A DNA stretch of 64,000 nucleotides from Lentzea fradiae (GCF_900100955.1 NZ_FNCC01000019.1:124001-188000), one strand, 5' to 3'; counted from the stretch's first letter, positions 35,001 through 50,000 are shown. The notes: generated from the letters alone by a model not told the origin. Program-made: numbers and translations.

Positions 35001-38000
35001 GGTCGAACACCTGCCGGACGAGAGCGGCCCACGTCGGCGCGGACAGCTCCACCGGGAACGGCACGGTGTTGAGGTGCGTGCCGTACACCCGGTCGCCGCC
35101 GTCGGGACGGCAGTGGGTGACGAGCCCGGAGTGGAACCGCCGCGCGGGCGTCAGCTGCCCCAGCACCTTCAGGTGGGCGGCGAGCAGCACGCTCTTCACC
35201 GACACGCCGATCGCGGCCGCGGCCTCCCTGAGCGGCAGGTCGTCCAGCGGCACCCGGAGCTGGTAGCCGTCCCCGGCACCGCCCCAGCCGTCCGGCAGCG
35301 TGAACCGCTCGTAGGTGTCGACGACGTCCTGCCAGTACGCGCGGTCCTCTGTGGACTCCAGCGCCCGCAGCTCGGCGGCGACGGTGTCGGCGTAGCGCAG
35401 GACGGGCGGCGTGAAGACCGGCAGGTCGGCACCGTCGCGCATCGCCCGGTAGGTCTCCAGCAGCTCGGTCCGCAGGGTGCTGAACGTCCAGCCGTCGATG
35501 ATCACGTGCGACTGGGTGATCGTGAGCTGCCACTCCCCGCCCGCCAGCCGGTGCACGCACACCCTCAGCAACGGCGCCTGGTCATGCGGGAGCAAGGTCT
35601 CGCTCTCGGTGCGCAACGCCGCGCGGACCACGTCGTCCGGGTCCTCGGCCGTGGTCAGGTCGACGACCTTCAACGGCACCAGAACGGACGAGTGGACGAG
35701 CTGCATCGGCACGGAGAACCGTTCCGTGTCAACGGACGTCCGCAGCGCGTCGTGCCGTTCGGCCAGAAGCTCCAGGGTCTTCCGCAACGCGTCGCGTGAG
35801 AACGGCTCGTCCGCTCCGATCCGCACGGACGCCACCCGGTGGTAGGCGCGCGGGCCGTCGCCGGACAGCATCTCGGCCAGCATGCCGGTCTGCGTCTGCG
35901 TCAACGGGTAGGCGTCGGCGAGACCGGACGGCAGCAGTGCGCGGTCGGCGTCCGTCAGCAGTGCGAACGGCGCCACCGGCTCCACCGCGCGAGCCCCGGA
36001 GGAGCGGGCGAGCAGCGCCGAGATCGTCTGGTGCCGCAGCACGTCGAGCGCCGTCACCAGCACTCCGGCCGCGCGCATCTCGCCGACGATCATCACCGCG
36101 CGGATCGAGTCGCCGCCGAGCTCGAAGAACCCGTCTGCCAGGCCGACGCGGTCGACGCCGAGCACCTGGCACCAGATCGCGGCGACCCGTTCCTCCAGCG
36201 GCGTCGCGGGGGCGACGAACTCGGCGCCCGCGAACGCGTCCCGGTCGGGGGCCGGCAACGCCCGCTTGTCCAGCTTCCCGTTGGGCGTCAGCGGAACGCG
36301 GTCGAGGACGGGGTACGCGGCCGGGATCATGTAGTCGGGCAACGTCCTGCCGAGCCACGCCCGCAGCTCGGCGGGATCGAGGTCGCCCGCCGGGACGACG
36401 TAGCCGACCAGGCTCTCGTCCCGCAGCACGACCACCGCCTCGCGCACGCCGGGGTGCCCGAGCAGCGCCGTCTCGATCTCGCCCAGCTCGACCCGGTAGC
36501 CGCGGATCTTGATCTGGTCGTCGGCCCGCCCGGCGAACTCCAGGCTGCCGTCCGGGCGGCGCACGGCCAGGTCGCCGCTGCGGTAGAGGCGGGAACCGGG
36601 CGCGCCGAACGGGTCGGGCACGAACCGTTCGGCCGTCAGCTCCGGCCGGTTCAGGTACCCCCGCGCCACACCGGGGCCGCCGACGTGGATCTCGCCGCGC
36701 GTCCCGGCCGGCACGAGGTTGCCGAAGGCGTCGAGCAGGTGCACGGTCAGGTCGCTCAGCGGCCTGCCGATCGGGTTGCCCGCGCCCGGCGCCAGGTCGC
36801 GCTTGGCCAGCCGGTGGTAGGTGGTGTGCACGGTCGTCTCGGTGATGCCGTACATGTTGACCAGCGCGACCCTGCCGAGACCGACGCGGTCGGCCCACGG
36901 CCGCAGTTCCGCGATCTCCAGCTTCTCGCCCGCGAAGACCACCGCCCGCAGGGACAGCCGCCCGATGCGTTCGTCGCCGTCCGCGGCGGCGGCCACGATC
37001 GACCGGAACGCCGACGGCGTCTGGCTGAGCACCGTGACCTCGTTGTCCACCAACAGGTCGAGGAAGTCCTCCGGTGAGCGAGTGACCTCACGCGGGACGA
37101 CCACGAGCGTGCCGCCGTGCAGGAGCGCGCCCCACATCTCGAACACCGACACGTCGAACGCGTACGAGTGGAACATCGACCACACATCGGACTCGTCGAA
37201 CGCGTAGTGCTCCTGCGCGGTCTCCATCAACCGCACGACGTTGGCATGGGTGAGGCACACGCCCTTGGGTTTGCCCGTCGAACCGGACGTGTAGATCGTG
37301 TAGATGAGGTTGTCCGGCACCGTGACGCGGGTGGGGTTGGTGTCCGGTCCGCCGGGCAGCTCGTTCATCACGGCCGCCGTCACGACGACCGAGACACCGG
37401 CGTCCTCCTGCACGTACCGCAGCCGCTCGGGCGGGTTCACCGGGTCCAGCGGCAGGTAGCCGGCGCCGGACTTCAGCACACCCAGCAACGCCGGCAACAG
37501 GTCAGGTCCGCGTTCCAGGGAGACACCGACCAGCTGCTCCGGACCGACACCCAGCCCACGCAGATGGTGCGCCAACCGGTTCGCCCGAGCGTTCAGCTCC
37601 GCATACGTCAACGACGCGCCACCGGCCACCACGGCGACCGCGTCCGGAGTGCGTTCCACCTGCTGCTCGAACAGCTCGTGCACGCAGGACGTGACGGGCC
37701 CGGCGGACGTGGTTCCCCTCGTCGCCTGTTCCAGCAACCGTTCGCGCTCGCCGCGCGGCAGGTACACCGCACGCGCGTCACCGTCCACATCGGACGCCAT
37801 CGCCTCCAGCACCGAGCGGTACATCCCGGCGAGGCGTTCGGTGTTCGCCCGGCTGAGGACCCGCTCGTGCGAGTTCACCCAGAGCCGGTCGCCCCGGTTG
37901 AAGATCGACAGGTCGAACTCGTTGGGACCGATGTTCATCCGGGTCCCGGTGGCGACCCGGTCGGTGTCGACCTGGTGGAAGTCGAGGTAGTTGAACAGCA

Positions 38001-41000
38001 CGTTGATCAGCCGTCCACCGCCCCACTCGTGCTGCACCGCGGGCATCGGGTAGCGGCGGTGCGCCCACAGCCGGACCTCGCCCTCGAAGACCTGCGTGAG
38101 CAGCTCGCGCCAGGTCCGGGCGCCGCGGTCGATGCCCATCGGCAGCGTGTTGAGGTACATGCCCGGCACGCGGTCCGCGCCGAGCACCTCGGGACGCACG
38201 TCGCACACCAGCCCGGTGTGGTAGGCGGGTTCGTCGGTGACCTGGCCCATGACCTTGAGGTGCGCGGCCAGCAGCACGCTCTTCATCGACACCCCGGCGG
38301 TCGCCGCCAGCGCGCGCAGCGACTCCCCGAGGTCCTCGAACGGCACCTCGACGTACACGCGTTCGTCGGAGTCGCCCGCCCACTCGGGCGGCATCGAGAC
38401 CGGCACCTGCGAGGTGGTGACGTCCCTCCAGTACGCGCGGTCGGCGTCGGAGCGCAACGCGGCCAGCTCGCCCGCGATGGTGTCGGCGAAGCGCACCCGC
38501 GGCCGGTCGTACGGCGCGGGCTCCTCGCCGTCGCGGATCGCCCGGTAGACGTCGAGCAGCTCCATGAGCAGCAGGTGGTAGCTCCAGCCCTCGGTGATCG
38601 CGTGCGACTGGGTGAACGTCACCCACCACGCGTCGTCGCTCTCGACGTGCGCGATGATCCGCATGAGCGGCGCCTTCGCCACGTCGAACAGGGCCGCGCG
38701 CTGCTCGGCGGCGAGGTCCTGCCGGACCCGGCCGAGGTCCTCTTCCGAGAGTCCGCGGACGTCCCTGAACTCGACCGGGAGGTCCACCTCCCGGTGCACC
38801 AGCTGCACCGGCACGGAGAAGCCGGTGAGCCGGAACGACGTGCGCAGCACCTCGTGCCGGTCGGCGAGGACGCGGGCCGCCGCCTCCAGCGCGGCGGGCA
38901 CGAGCGGCTCGGGTTCGGTCACCCGGAACGTGTTGATGATGTGGTACGGGTGGCGGCCGTCGTCGGCCAGCATCTCGATGATCATGCCGAGCTGCGTGCG
39001 GCCCACCGGGTAGGCGTCCACGACGTCGCCGGGCAGCGCGGCCCGGTCGGCGGCGGTGAGCAGCTCGAACGGCGCGACGAACACGTCGTCGCCCGCCGCG
39101 TCCCTGCCGGAGATCATCCGGCACAGGTTCTCGACCGTGCGCGCCTCGAAGACGTCCCTCACGGCGACGTCGAACCCGTCCGCGCGCAACGCGCCGACCA
39201 GGCCGACGGCCCGGATCGAGTCGCCGCCGAGGTCGAAGAACCCGTCCCGCACGCCGACCCGGTCGAGGCCGAGCGACGTCCGCCAGATCTCCGCGACGCG
39301 CTCCTCCACCGGGGTGCGCGGCGCGAGGTGGTCGCCGCGGGCGAACGCGTCGTCACCGGGCGCCGGGAGGGCCTTGCGGTCCTGCTTGCCGTTGGGCGTC
39401 AACGGGAACTCGTCCAGCAGCACGAACGCGGCGGGCACCATGTAGTCGGGCAGCGTGTCCGCGAGCCGGTCGCGCAGCGTCTCGCGGGAGACCTCCGCGA
39501 CCGCCGTGTAGTAGGCGACGAGCCGTTCGTCGCGGACCACCACGAGCGCCTGGCCGACCTCGTCGGACGCGGCCAGCGCGGCCTCGATCTCACCGAGCTC
39601 GATCCGGTGCCCGCGCACCTTGACCTGGTCGTCGATCCGGCCGAGGAAGTCCAGCGCTCCGTCGGGCCGCCAGCTCACCAGGTCGCCGGTGCGGTAGAGC
39701 CGCGTGCCCGCCGGCCCGAACGGGTCGGGGACGAACCGCTCGGCCGTGAGGCCGGGCCGGTTCAGGTAGCCGCGGCCGACGCCGAGCCCGCCGACGAACA
39801 GCTCACCGGCGACACCGGACGGCACCGGCTCCAGCCGGGAGTCCAGGACGTACAGCCGGGTGTTGCGGATCGACTCGCCGATCGGCACCCGGTGCCCGCG
39901 CAGCTCACCGGACAGGAACGCGTGCGTCACGTCGTCCGAGCACTCGGTCGGGCCGTAGGCGTTGACGAGCGGGATGCGCGGGAACCTCGCGAACCACTGC
40001 GTGCACAGCTCGGGCGGCAGCGCCTCGCCGGTGACCATCAGCCACCGCAGGTCCGGCAGCTGCGGCACGGACCGCCCCTGCAAAGCGGTGCGCAGCAGGG
40101 ACGGCACGACCTCCAGCACGGAGATCCGTTCGCGCGCGGTCAGGCCGAACAACGCCTCCGGGTCGAGCGCGGTGTGCGCGTCGACCACCCGCACCGCTCC
40201 GCCGACGACCAGCGGCGCGAGCATCTGCCACACCGAGATGTCGAACGTGGGCGAGGCGTTCTGCACCACGCTGTCGGCGGCGGTGAGGCCGAGGTCCTCG
40301 ATCTTGGCGAGCAGGTGGTTGCCCATGCCGCCGCGGCGGACCATCACGCCCTTGGGGCGGCCGGTCGAGCCGGACGTGTAGATGACGTACGCCAGGTTGT
40401 CCGGCGTCGCCCGTGCGAGTGGGTTCCGCGCGGAGCGACCGGACCACTCCCCCGGCTCGTCGATCAGCACGGTGCGCTCGTGCGGCACGCTTTCGCTCAC
40501 GGACTTCCGCGTGACCAGCAGCTTCGCGTCGGCGTCCGCGAGCACGAAGGCCAGCCGGGCGGACGGGGTCTCCGGGTCGAGCGGCAGGTAGGCGCCACCC
40601 GCCTTGAGCACCGCGAGCACGGAGACGACCATCTCGGGTGAGCGTTCGAGGCAGATGCCGACCAGCACCTCGGGTCCGACCCCGAGGTCGGTGAGGTGCG
40701 CGGCCAGCCGGTTCACCTCGGCGTTGAGATCGGCGTAGGTGGTCGTGCGGTCGTCCGCGGTGAGGGCGACCGCGTCCGGGGTGAGCGCGGCCCAGCGTTC
40801 GAACTCCTGCTCCACGCACAGGTCCAGCGGTTCGCGTTCGGTCGAGGACGCCTCGATGAGCAGCCGCCTGCGTTCCCCGGAGGGCAGGTAGGTCACGCGG
40901 GCGTCGCCGTCGGGGTCGGACACCATCGCGTCGAGCACGGCCCGGTACATCCCGGCGAGCCGCTCACCGTCCGCGCGGGACAGCGCGGCGGTGTTCGTGG

Positions 41001-44000
41001 TGAGGTTCAGCCGGTTCGGGCGACAGTGCAGCGTCAGGTCGAACTCGGTCTGCGACACCGTGTAGCGCGACTCGACGTCCGGTCCCGCCGACTCCTCCTT
41101 CGGCAGGTCGACGTAGTTGAACGCCACGTCCGCCAGCCGCCCGCCGCGCCACTCGCGCTGGATCGCGGGCATCGGGTACCGGCGGTGCGGCCACAGCCCG
41201 ACCTCGCGGTCGAACACCTGGAGCACCAGCTCGCGCCACGTCCTGGCGGAGCGGTCCACCGCGAACGGCACGGTGTTGAGGTGCATGCCGTACACCCGGT
41301 CCGCGCCCAGCAGCTCGGGCCGCGCGTCGCACACCAGGCCGACGTGGAACGCCGGCGCCTCGGTCAGCTGGCCCATCACCTTGACGTGCGCCGCCAGCAG
41401 GACGCTCTTGACCGAGACGTGCAGCTCGGTCGCCAGCGCGGTCAGGCTGGCCACGATGTCGTCGAGCGGCACGTGCACGTCGTAGCTCTCGCCCGGTTCC
41501 TCGCCGCGCCACGACTCGGGCAGCGGCACCGGGGTGTGCGTGTTGACCACGTCACGCCAGTAGGAGACGTCCTCCTCCGACGCCAGCGACGCCAGCTCGG
41601 CGGCGATGTAGTCGGCGTACCGGACCTCCGGCGCGGTGTACGGCGCGGGCGCGGCACCCGACCGCAGCCGCCGGTAGCAGCCGACCAGCTCGGCCAGCAG
41701 CCAGTTGTGGCTCCAGCCCTCGGTGACCGCGTGCGGCCGGCACAGCGAGAGCCACCAGCCCTCGTCGTCGGTGACGTGCGCGGCGACCCGCAGCAGTGGC
41801 GCGGTGTCGAGGTCGAACTGCGCGTTGCGTTGCTCTACCAGCGTTTCCATCAACGCCTCGTCGTCGCGGCCGTGGAGCTCGTAGACCGTCACCGGCGTGT
41901 CCACGGCGCCGTGCACGACCTGCATCGGCACCGAGTAGGTGTAGAGGTCGAACGACGTGCGCAGCATGTCGTGCCGTGCCACGACGATCCGGGTTGCCTC
42001 GCGCAGCGCCTCCGCGGAGAACGGGCCGTCGTCGGTGATCCGGTACGACACGAAGCTGCGGTAGGTGTCGACGCCGGTCAGCATCTCGACCACCATGCCG
42101 GTCTGCACCAACGACATGGGGTAGGCGTCGACCGTGCCGTCCGGCAGCTTCGCCCGGTCCGGGGCACCGATCAGCTCGAACGGCTGAACCGGGCCGCGCG
42201 TGCCGGTGAGGCCGTCCCGGCCGGAGAGCACCGCGGCCAGGCCGCTGACCGTGCGGTGCTCGAAGACGTCGGGCACCGAGACGTCCACGCCGCCCGCCCG
42301 CAGCGCGCCGACCAGCCGCACCGCGCGGATCGAGTCGCCGCCGAGCTCGAAGAACCCGTCGTGCACGCCCACCCGGTCCACGCCCAGCACGTCCCGCCAG
42401 ACCGAGCTGATCCGCTCCTCGACGGGGGTGCGCGGCGCCACGTAGCTCGTGCGGGCGAACGCGTCCTCGTCCGGGTCCGGCAGGGCCCGCTGGTCCAGCT
42501 TTCCGTTGGCCGTCAACGGGATCGACTCGATCGCCACGAACGCCGACGGCACCATGTAGTCCGGCAGCTCCCGGCCGAGCGCCTCGCGCAGGTCGTCCGG
42601 AGCCTCCGGGACGACGTAGGCGACGAGCCGTTCGTCTCGGGCGATCACGACCGCGTCCCGCACAGCGGGGTGCGCCGTGAGAGCCACCTCGATCTCACCC
42701 AGTTCGATGCGGTAACCGCGGATCTTGACCTGGTGGTCCAGTCGCCCGAGGAAGTCGAGGCTCCCGTCCGCCCGGCGGCGGGCCAGGTCACCACTGCGGT
42801 ACAAGCGGGACCCCGGCGCGCCGAACGAGTCGGGCACGAACCGTTCCGCCGTCAGCTCCGGCCGGTTCAGATACCCGCGCGCCACACCGGGGCCACCGAC
42901 GTGGATCTCGCCCGGCACGCCGAGCGGCACGAGGTGACCGGAAGCGTCCAGCAGGTGCACGGACAGGTCGCGCAACGGCCTGCCGATCGCGTTGCCCGAC
43001 AGCAGGTCGGCCTCGGTGATCCGGTGGTAGGTCGTGTGCACGGTCGTCTCGGTGATGCCATACATGTTGACCAGCGCGACCCGGTCGAGGCCGATCCGGT
43101 CGGTCCACGGCCGCAGCTCGGCCATCTCCAGCTTCTCGCCCGCGAAGACCACGGCCCTCACCGCGAGCAGGTCGACCCTCGGGTCGGCGGCGTTGGCGAC
43201 GATCGACCGGAACGCCGACGGCGTCTGGCTGAGCACCGTGACCCCGTTGTCCACCAACAGGTCGAGGAAGTCCTCCGGTGAACGAGTCACCTCACGCGGG
43301 ACGACCACGAGCGTGCCGCCGTGCAGCAACGCACCCCACATCTCGAACACCGACACGTCGAACGCGTACGAGTGGAACATCGACCACACATCGGACTCGT
43401 CGAACGCGTAATGCTCCTGCGCGGTCTCCATCAACCGCACCACGTTGCGGTGGGTCAGCACACAGCCCTTGGGCTTGCCCGTGGAACCGGACGTGTAGAT
43501 CGTGTAGATCGCGTTGTCCGGCACCGTGACGTGGACGGGGTTGGTCTCGGGTCCGTCGGGCAGCTCGGCGAGCATCGACGCGGTCACGACAACGGAGACA
43601 CCGGCGTCGTCCCGCACGAACTGCAACCGCTCGGGCGGGTTCACCGGGTCCAGCGGCAGATAACCCGCACCCGACTTCAACACACCCAGCAACGCCGGCA
43701 ACAGGTCAGGCCCGCGTTCCAACGACACGCCAACCAACTGCTCCGGACCCGCACCCAGTCCACGCAGATGATGCGCCAACCGGTTCGCCCGAGCATTCAG
43801 CTCCGCGTACGTCAACGACACATCTCCGGCCACCACGGCAACCGCGTCCGGAGTGCGTTCCACCTGCTGCTCGAACAGCTCGTGCACGGACGCCGTCACG
43901 GGCACCGGCCGCGTCTCGCCCAGTTCGCGCAGCAAAGCCCGTTCGGCCTCGGGCAGGTAGACCTCCCGCGCGTCACCGTCCACATCGGACGCCATCGCTT

Positions 44001-47000
44001 CCAGCACCGCGCGGAACATCTGCGCGACGCGCTCGGCGTTGGACTGGCTGAGCACGTGGGAGTTGCTGCTGATGCTCAGCAGGCCGCCCAAGGTGGTGAT
44101 GGCGAGCCCGAACTCGTTGGGGGCGTCGTTGAAGCCCCAGCCGTCCTCGGCCACCTCGGAGTCGAGCCGGTGGAAGTCGAGGTAGCCGAAGAACACGTCC
44201 ACGAGGCGGTCGCCGCCGCCGCGGATGGCGGGCATCGGGTAGTGCCGGTGCGACCACGCCTCGATCTCCCGGTCGGACACCTGGCGCACCAGCTCCCGCC
44301 ACGTGCGGGCGGTGCGGTCGGCGGGGAACGGCAGGGTGTTCAGGAAGTTGCCGAACAGCCGGTCGGCGCCGGTCGCCTCCGGCCGCGAGTGCGTGACCAG
44401 ACCGGTGTGGAACGCGGGCTCGTCGGTCAGCTGGCTCATCACCTTGACGTGCGCGGCGACCAGCACGCTCTTCACCGACACCTTGGCCGCGGCGGCCAGT
44501 GCGCGCAGCCCGTCCGCCAGGTCGCCGAAGTCGATCCCGGCGCGCACGGTCTCCCGCGGCGCGGCGAGGTCGCCGTGCCAGCCGGCGGGGATCGTGAACT
44601 TGGCGTGCTCGTCGACCACACGCCGCCAGTAGGCGCCGTCCTCCTCGGACTCCAGGGCCGCCAGCTCGGCGGCGACGAAGTCCGCGTACCGCACGGGAAC
44701 GGGCTCGTACCGTTCGGCGTCGAGGTCGTCGCGCACCCGGCGGTAGCAGCCCACCAGCTCCATCAGGAAGAGCTGGTTGCTCCAGCCGTCCATGACCGCG
44801 TGGTTCTGCGTGAACGAGCACAGCCACTGGTCGTCGGCCATGACGTGCGCGAACACCCGCAGCAGCGGCGACCCGGCGGACAGGTCGAACACATCCGCCC
44901 GTTCGGCGGCCACGAAGTCCGACACCGCGGCACGCCGTTCCCGCATGGCGAGCGGACGAAGGTCGCGCCATCCTGTCGGCGTCACGGCACTGGCGTGCAC
45001 GAGCTGCATCGGCACCGAGAAGTCGGTCAGGTGCACCGACGTGCGCAGCACGTCGTGACGGGAGACGACGATCTGCACCGCGCGTTCGAACGCGGCCGGG
45101 TCGAACGGCCGGTCGTCGTGCACCACATACACGTTGACGTTGTGGTAGTTGCTGCGGCCGGTGTCGGCGAGCATCTCGACCAGCATGCCGGTCTGCACCT
45201 GCGACAACGGGTACGCGTCGGCGACCCCGTCCGGCAGTGCGGCCCGGTCGGCGTCCGAGACCAGGGCGAACGGCGCGACGAACTCCTCGGCGGCGGCCGC
45301 GTCACGTCCGGACAGCTGCGCGCACAACGCGGCCACGGTGCGGTGGTCGAAGACGTCCTTCACCGACACGTCGAGACCGGCTCCGCGCAGGGCGCCGATC
45401 AGCGCCACGGCCCGGATCGAGTCGCCGCCGAGCTCGAAGAAGTCGTCGTGCACGCCCAGCACGTCCGCTCCGAGCACGTCGGACCACACCGCCGCGACCC
45501 GTTCCTCCAGCGGGGTGCGCGGCGCCACGACAGAGGTGCGCGCGAAGGCGTCGTCACCGGGTGCGGGCAGCGCGTTGCGGTCGAGCTTGCCGTTGGCGTT
45601 CAACGGGATGGCGTCGAGCGGCACGAAGGCGGACGGCAGCATGTAGGCGGGCAGCACGGGCTCCAGCCGGGCCCGCAGCTCGGCGGGGTCGGGCGTCTCT
45701 CCGGCGACCAGGTACGCGACGAGCTGCTTCTCGCCGGGGGCGTCCTCGCGCAGCACCACCCGGACGTCCGCGACGCGCGGGTCCTCGGCGATGCGCGCCT
45801 CGATCTCGCCGAGCTCGACCCGGTAGCCGCGGATCTTGACCTGGCCGTCGCCGCGGCCGAGGAAGTCGACGTCGCCGGACGGCAGCAGCCGCACGACGTC
45901 GCCGCTGCGGTACAGCCGCGCGCCGGGAGGGCCGTAGGGGTCGGGCAGGAAGCGTTCGGCGGTGAGCTCCGGACGGTCGGCGTACCCGCGTGCGACACCG
46001 GCGCCGCCGACGTACAGCTCGCCGGGCACCCCGACCGGCACCGGCTCAAGCCGCCGGTCCAGCACGTACATCGTCACGTTCGGCAGCGGCCGTCCGATGG
46101 GCTGGACCTCGGCGGTGACGGGGCCTTCGACCGGGTACACGCAGGTGCCGACCGAGGTCTCGGTGGGGCCGTACTCGTTGACCAGCCGGACGTCCGGGGC
46201 GATCTCCTGCCACGCCGTCACGACGCGGCGCGTCAACGCCTCACCGGCGACGACGAGCACGGACGCGAGTCCGTTCGCCTGCTCCGGCGTGAGCTGGTGC
46301 GTCAGCACCTCCAGGTGCGCGGGCGTGAGCTTGATGAAGCTGTACGGCGTGGTCCGCGCCAGATAGGCGCCGAGCGCGCCGAGGTCGGTGTCCTGCGGCA
46401 CCATGTGCACGGCCTGCCCGGCCAGCACCGGGGCCCACAGGTTCGGCACCACGAGGTCGAACGCGATGGACGAGAACAGCGGAGCGCCGCCGGTTCCCTG
46501 CGAGGCCAGCTCCTCCACGGCCCAGCGCACGTGGTTCACCAGGCCGCGGTGCGGCACCTGGACGCCCTTGGGCCGCCCGGTGGAGCCGGACGTGTAGATC
46601 ACGTACGCGAGCCGGTCGAGGTCCGCGACCCGCTCCGGCGCGCTCGTCGGCAGCTCCGACACGTCGTCGACGTCCACGACCAGCGTCCGGCCGTCGTAGC
46701 CGCCCAGGTACTCGGACTGCGTGACCAGCACGGCGGCCTCGGCGTCGGCGAGCATGCCCGTGACGCGGGCGGCCGGGAACGACGGGTCCATCGGCAGGTA
46801 CGCGCCACCCGCCTTCCACACGCCCAGCAGGCACGCGAGCAGGTCGGCACCGCGATCGAGCAGGACGCCGACGACCGACTCCGTGCCGACGCCCAGCTCG
46901 CGCAGCCGGTGCGCGTACTGGTTGGCTAGCGCGTCCAGCTCCACGTAGGTGAGCCGCCGGTCGCCCGCGACCACCGCGACCGCGTCCGGCGTGCGCGCGA

Positions 47001-50000
47001 CCTGCCGTTCGAAGAGCTCGTAGGTGCACAGGTCCACCGGCGGGACCGGGTTCACGGCCCACTCGCCGAGCGTCAGCGCGCGTTCCTCGTCGGGCACGAA
47101 CGTCTTCTGGGCGTCCCGCGCCGGGTCGGCGGCCATGTCCGCCAGCACCGCGCGGAACATGGCGGCGATGCGTTCGGTGTTCGCGAGGCTCAGCGACTGC
47201 GAGCTCGCGGTCAGGAAGATGTGCTTGTTGCGCGAGGAGATCGTGAGCGGGAACTCGGTGGGGCTGTCGTCGATGCCGACGGCCGCGTCCACCAGGTCCG
47301 TGTCGACCTGCCGGAAGTCCTGGTAGTTGAAGAAGACGTCGATCAGCCGCTGCGCGTCACCGAGCTCGCGCTGCACCGCGGGCAGCGGGTACCGGCGGTG
47401 CGCCCACGACTCGACCTCCTGCGCGAACACCTGCCGCACCAGGTCGAGCCACGTGCTCGCGCCGCGGTCGAACGGCAGCGGCAGCGTGTTGAGGTACATG
47501 CCGAACACCCGGTCCGCGCCGAGCACCTCCGGCCGAACGTCGTACACCAGGCCGCCGTGGAACGACGGCGCGTCGGTCAGCTGGCTCATCACCTTCAGGT
47601 AGGCCGACAGCATGACGCTCTTCAGCGACGCCTTGGCGGTCGCGGCGAGCGCGCGCAGCCCGGGTTCCAGGTCGTCCCAGGGAATTCGCACGTGGTGGGT
47701 GGTGCGCGGGACGTCCGGCGCGTCGCCCCAGCCGGTGGGCAGGGTGACCTTCGGGTACCGCGTGACGACGTCCCGCCAGTAAGCACCGTCCACACCGGAC
47801 GACAGCGACTCCAGCTCGGCGGCGACGGAGTCGGCGAACCGGACGTCGGGGCGGTCGTACGGCTCGGGCTCGGCACCGTCGCGCAGGGCGTGGTAGAGCC
47901 GCAACAGCTCCATCAGCAACGAGTGGTAGCTCCACCCCTCCATCACCGGGTGGCACTCGGTGATGGAGATCCACCAGTTGTCCGTGCCGGTGAGGTGCGC
48001 GTGGAAGCGCATCAGGGTGGGCTCGGTGAGGTCGAACGGCGTGGCGCGCTGGTCCCGGACGAACTCCTGCAACGACGCCATCTGCCCCTCGTCGTCGAGG
48101 TGGCCGATGTCGCGCTGCCCGATCGTCATGGTCGCGGTGGCGTGCACCAGCTGCAACGGCACCGAGTAGTCGGTGAGGTGCACTGACGTGCGGAGCATGT
48201 CGTGCCGTTCCACGACGATCTCGGCCGCGCGCTCGAACGCCTCCCAGGAGAACGGGCGGTCGTCGAGGATTCGGAAGCAGGAGCAGTTGTGGTAGTTGTT
48301 CGAGCTGTCGTCGGCCAGCATCTCGATGACCATGCCGGTCTGGATCTGCGACAACGGGTAGGCGTCGACGACACCGTCCGGCAGCGCCGCGCGGTCCTCC
48401 GCGGAGATCAGCGAGAACGGCTGGACCAGTGCCTGGTCGGCGGCGGACAGCCCGGTGCGCCCGGTGATCAGCTCGCACAGCTCGGCCACGGTGCGGCGGT
48501 CGAACACGTCGCGCACCGCGAGGTCGAACCCTTCCGCACGCAGCGCGCCCACGAGCGCGACGGCACGGATCGAGTCGCCGCCGAGGTCGAAGAAGCTGTC
48601 GTGCACGCCGACGCGTTCCACCTCCAGCGCGATGGCCCACACGCGGGCGACCTGCTCCTCCACGGGCGTCCGCGGTGCGACGTACTCGCCGTGGGCGAAC
48701 GCGTCGAGGTCCGGCGCGGGCAGAGCGCGCCGGTCGAGCTTTCCGTTGGGAGTCAACGGGAACGCGCCGAGCGTGACGAACGCGGCCGGCACCATGTAGT
48801 CCGGCAGGTCACGGCCCAGCACCTCGCGCAGGTCGTCCGGGATCTCGTCACCGGACGGCACGACGTAGGCGACGAGCCGTTCGTCGCGGGCGATCACGAC
48901 CGCGTCCCGGACGCCGGGGTGCGCGGCGAGCGCCACCTCGATCTCACCCAGCTCGATGCGGTAACCGCGGATCTTCACCTGGTGGTCCAGGCGACCGAGG
49001 AAGTCCAGGCTCCCGTCCGCCCGGCGACGAGCCAGGTCGCCACTGCGGTACAACCGGGAACCGGGTGCGCCGAACGGGTTCGGCACGAACCGTTCCGCCG
49101 TCAGCTCCGGCCGGTTCAGATACCCGCGCGCGACACCGGGACCGGCGACGTGGATCTCGCCGGGCACGCCGATCGGCGCGGGGTTGCCGAACGGGTCGAG
49201 CAGGTAGACGCGGAGGTCGCTGAGCGGCCGTCCGACCGGGTTGCCCGCCGAGACCGCGAGGTCGTCCTCCCGCACCTCGTAGTACGTGGTGTGGACGGTG
49301 GTCTCGGTGATGCCGTACATGTTGGCCAGCACCGGGTTGCGCAGCCCGCGCCGGTCGGCCCACGGCCGCAGCTCGGGCATCTCCAGCTTCTCGCCCGCGA
49401 AGACCACCACCCGCACCGCGAGCCGGTCGACCCGGTCGTCCCCGTCGGCGGCGGCGGTGACCAGCGAGCGGAACGCCGAGGGTGTCTGGCTGAGCACCGT
49501 GACCTCGTTGTCCACCAGGAGGTCCAGGAAGTCCTCCGGTGAACGGGTCACCTCTCGCGGCACCACCACGAGCGTGCCGCCGAACAGCAACGCGCCCCAC
49601 ATCTCGAACACCGAGACGTCGAACGCGTAGGAGTGGAACATCGACCACACGTCGGACTCGTTGAACTCGTAGTGCTCCTGGGCGGTGCGCATCAGGCGCA
49701 CGACGTTCGCGTGGGTCAGCACGCAGCCCTTGGGCTTGCCCGTCGAACCGGACGTGTAGATCACGTAGATGACGTTGTCCGAAGTGGACGAAGACTCGGG
49801 GTTCGTCTCCGGCCGCTGCGCCGTCGAGGCGAGGTCGACCACGACGCCGTCGTGCACGCTCTCGACCAGGGACCGCGACGACGCGTCGGTCACCACGATC
49901 TCCACCCCGGCGTCCGCCAGGACGTAGCCGAGCCGGTCCGCCGGGTTCACCGGGTCCAGCGGCACGTAGCCCGCACCGGACTTCAGCACGCCCAGCAGCG

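Noticed and set aside
32062..35799. Long open frame (1245 codons) on the plus strand opposite NRPS-3, and similar ones at 37117-40641 and 43321-46929
   Set aside because: The translations are Arg/Val/Gly/His/Gln-rich with no domains; they are antisense shadows produced by G/C third-position bias of the NRPS gene.
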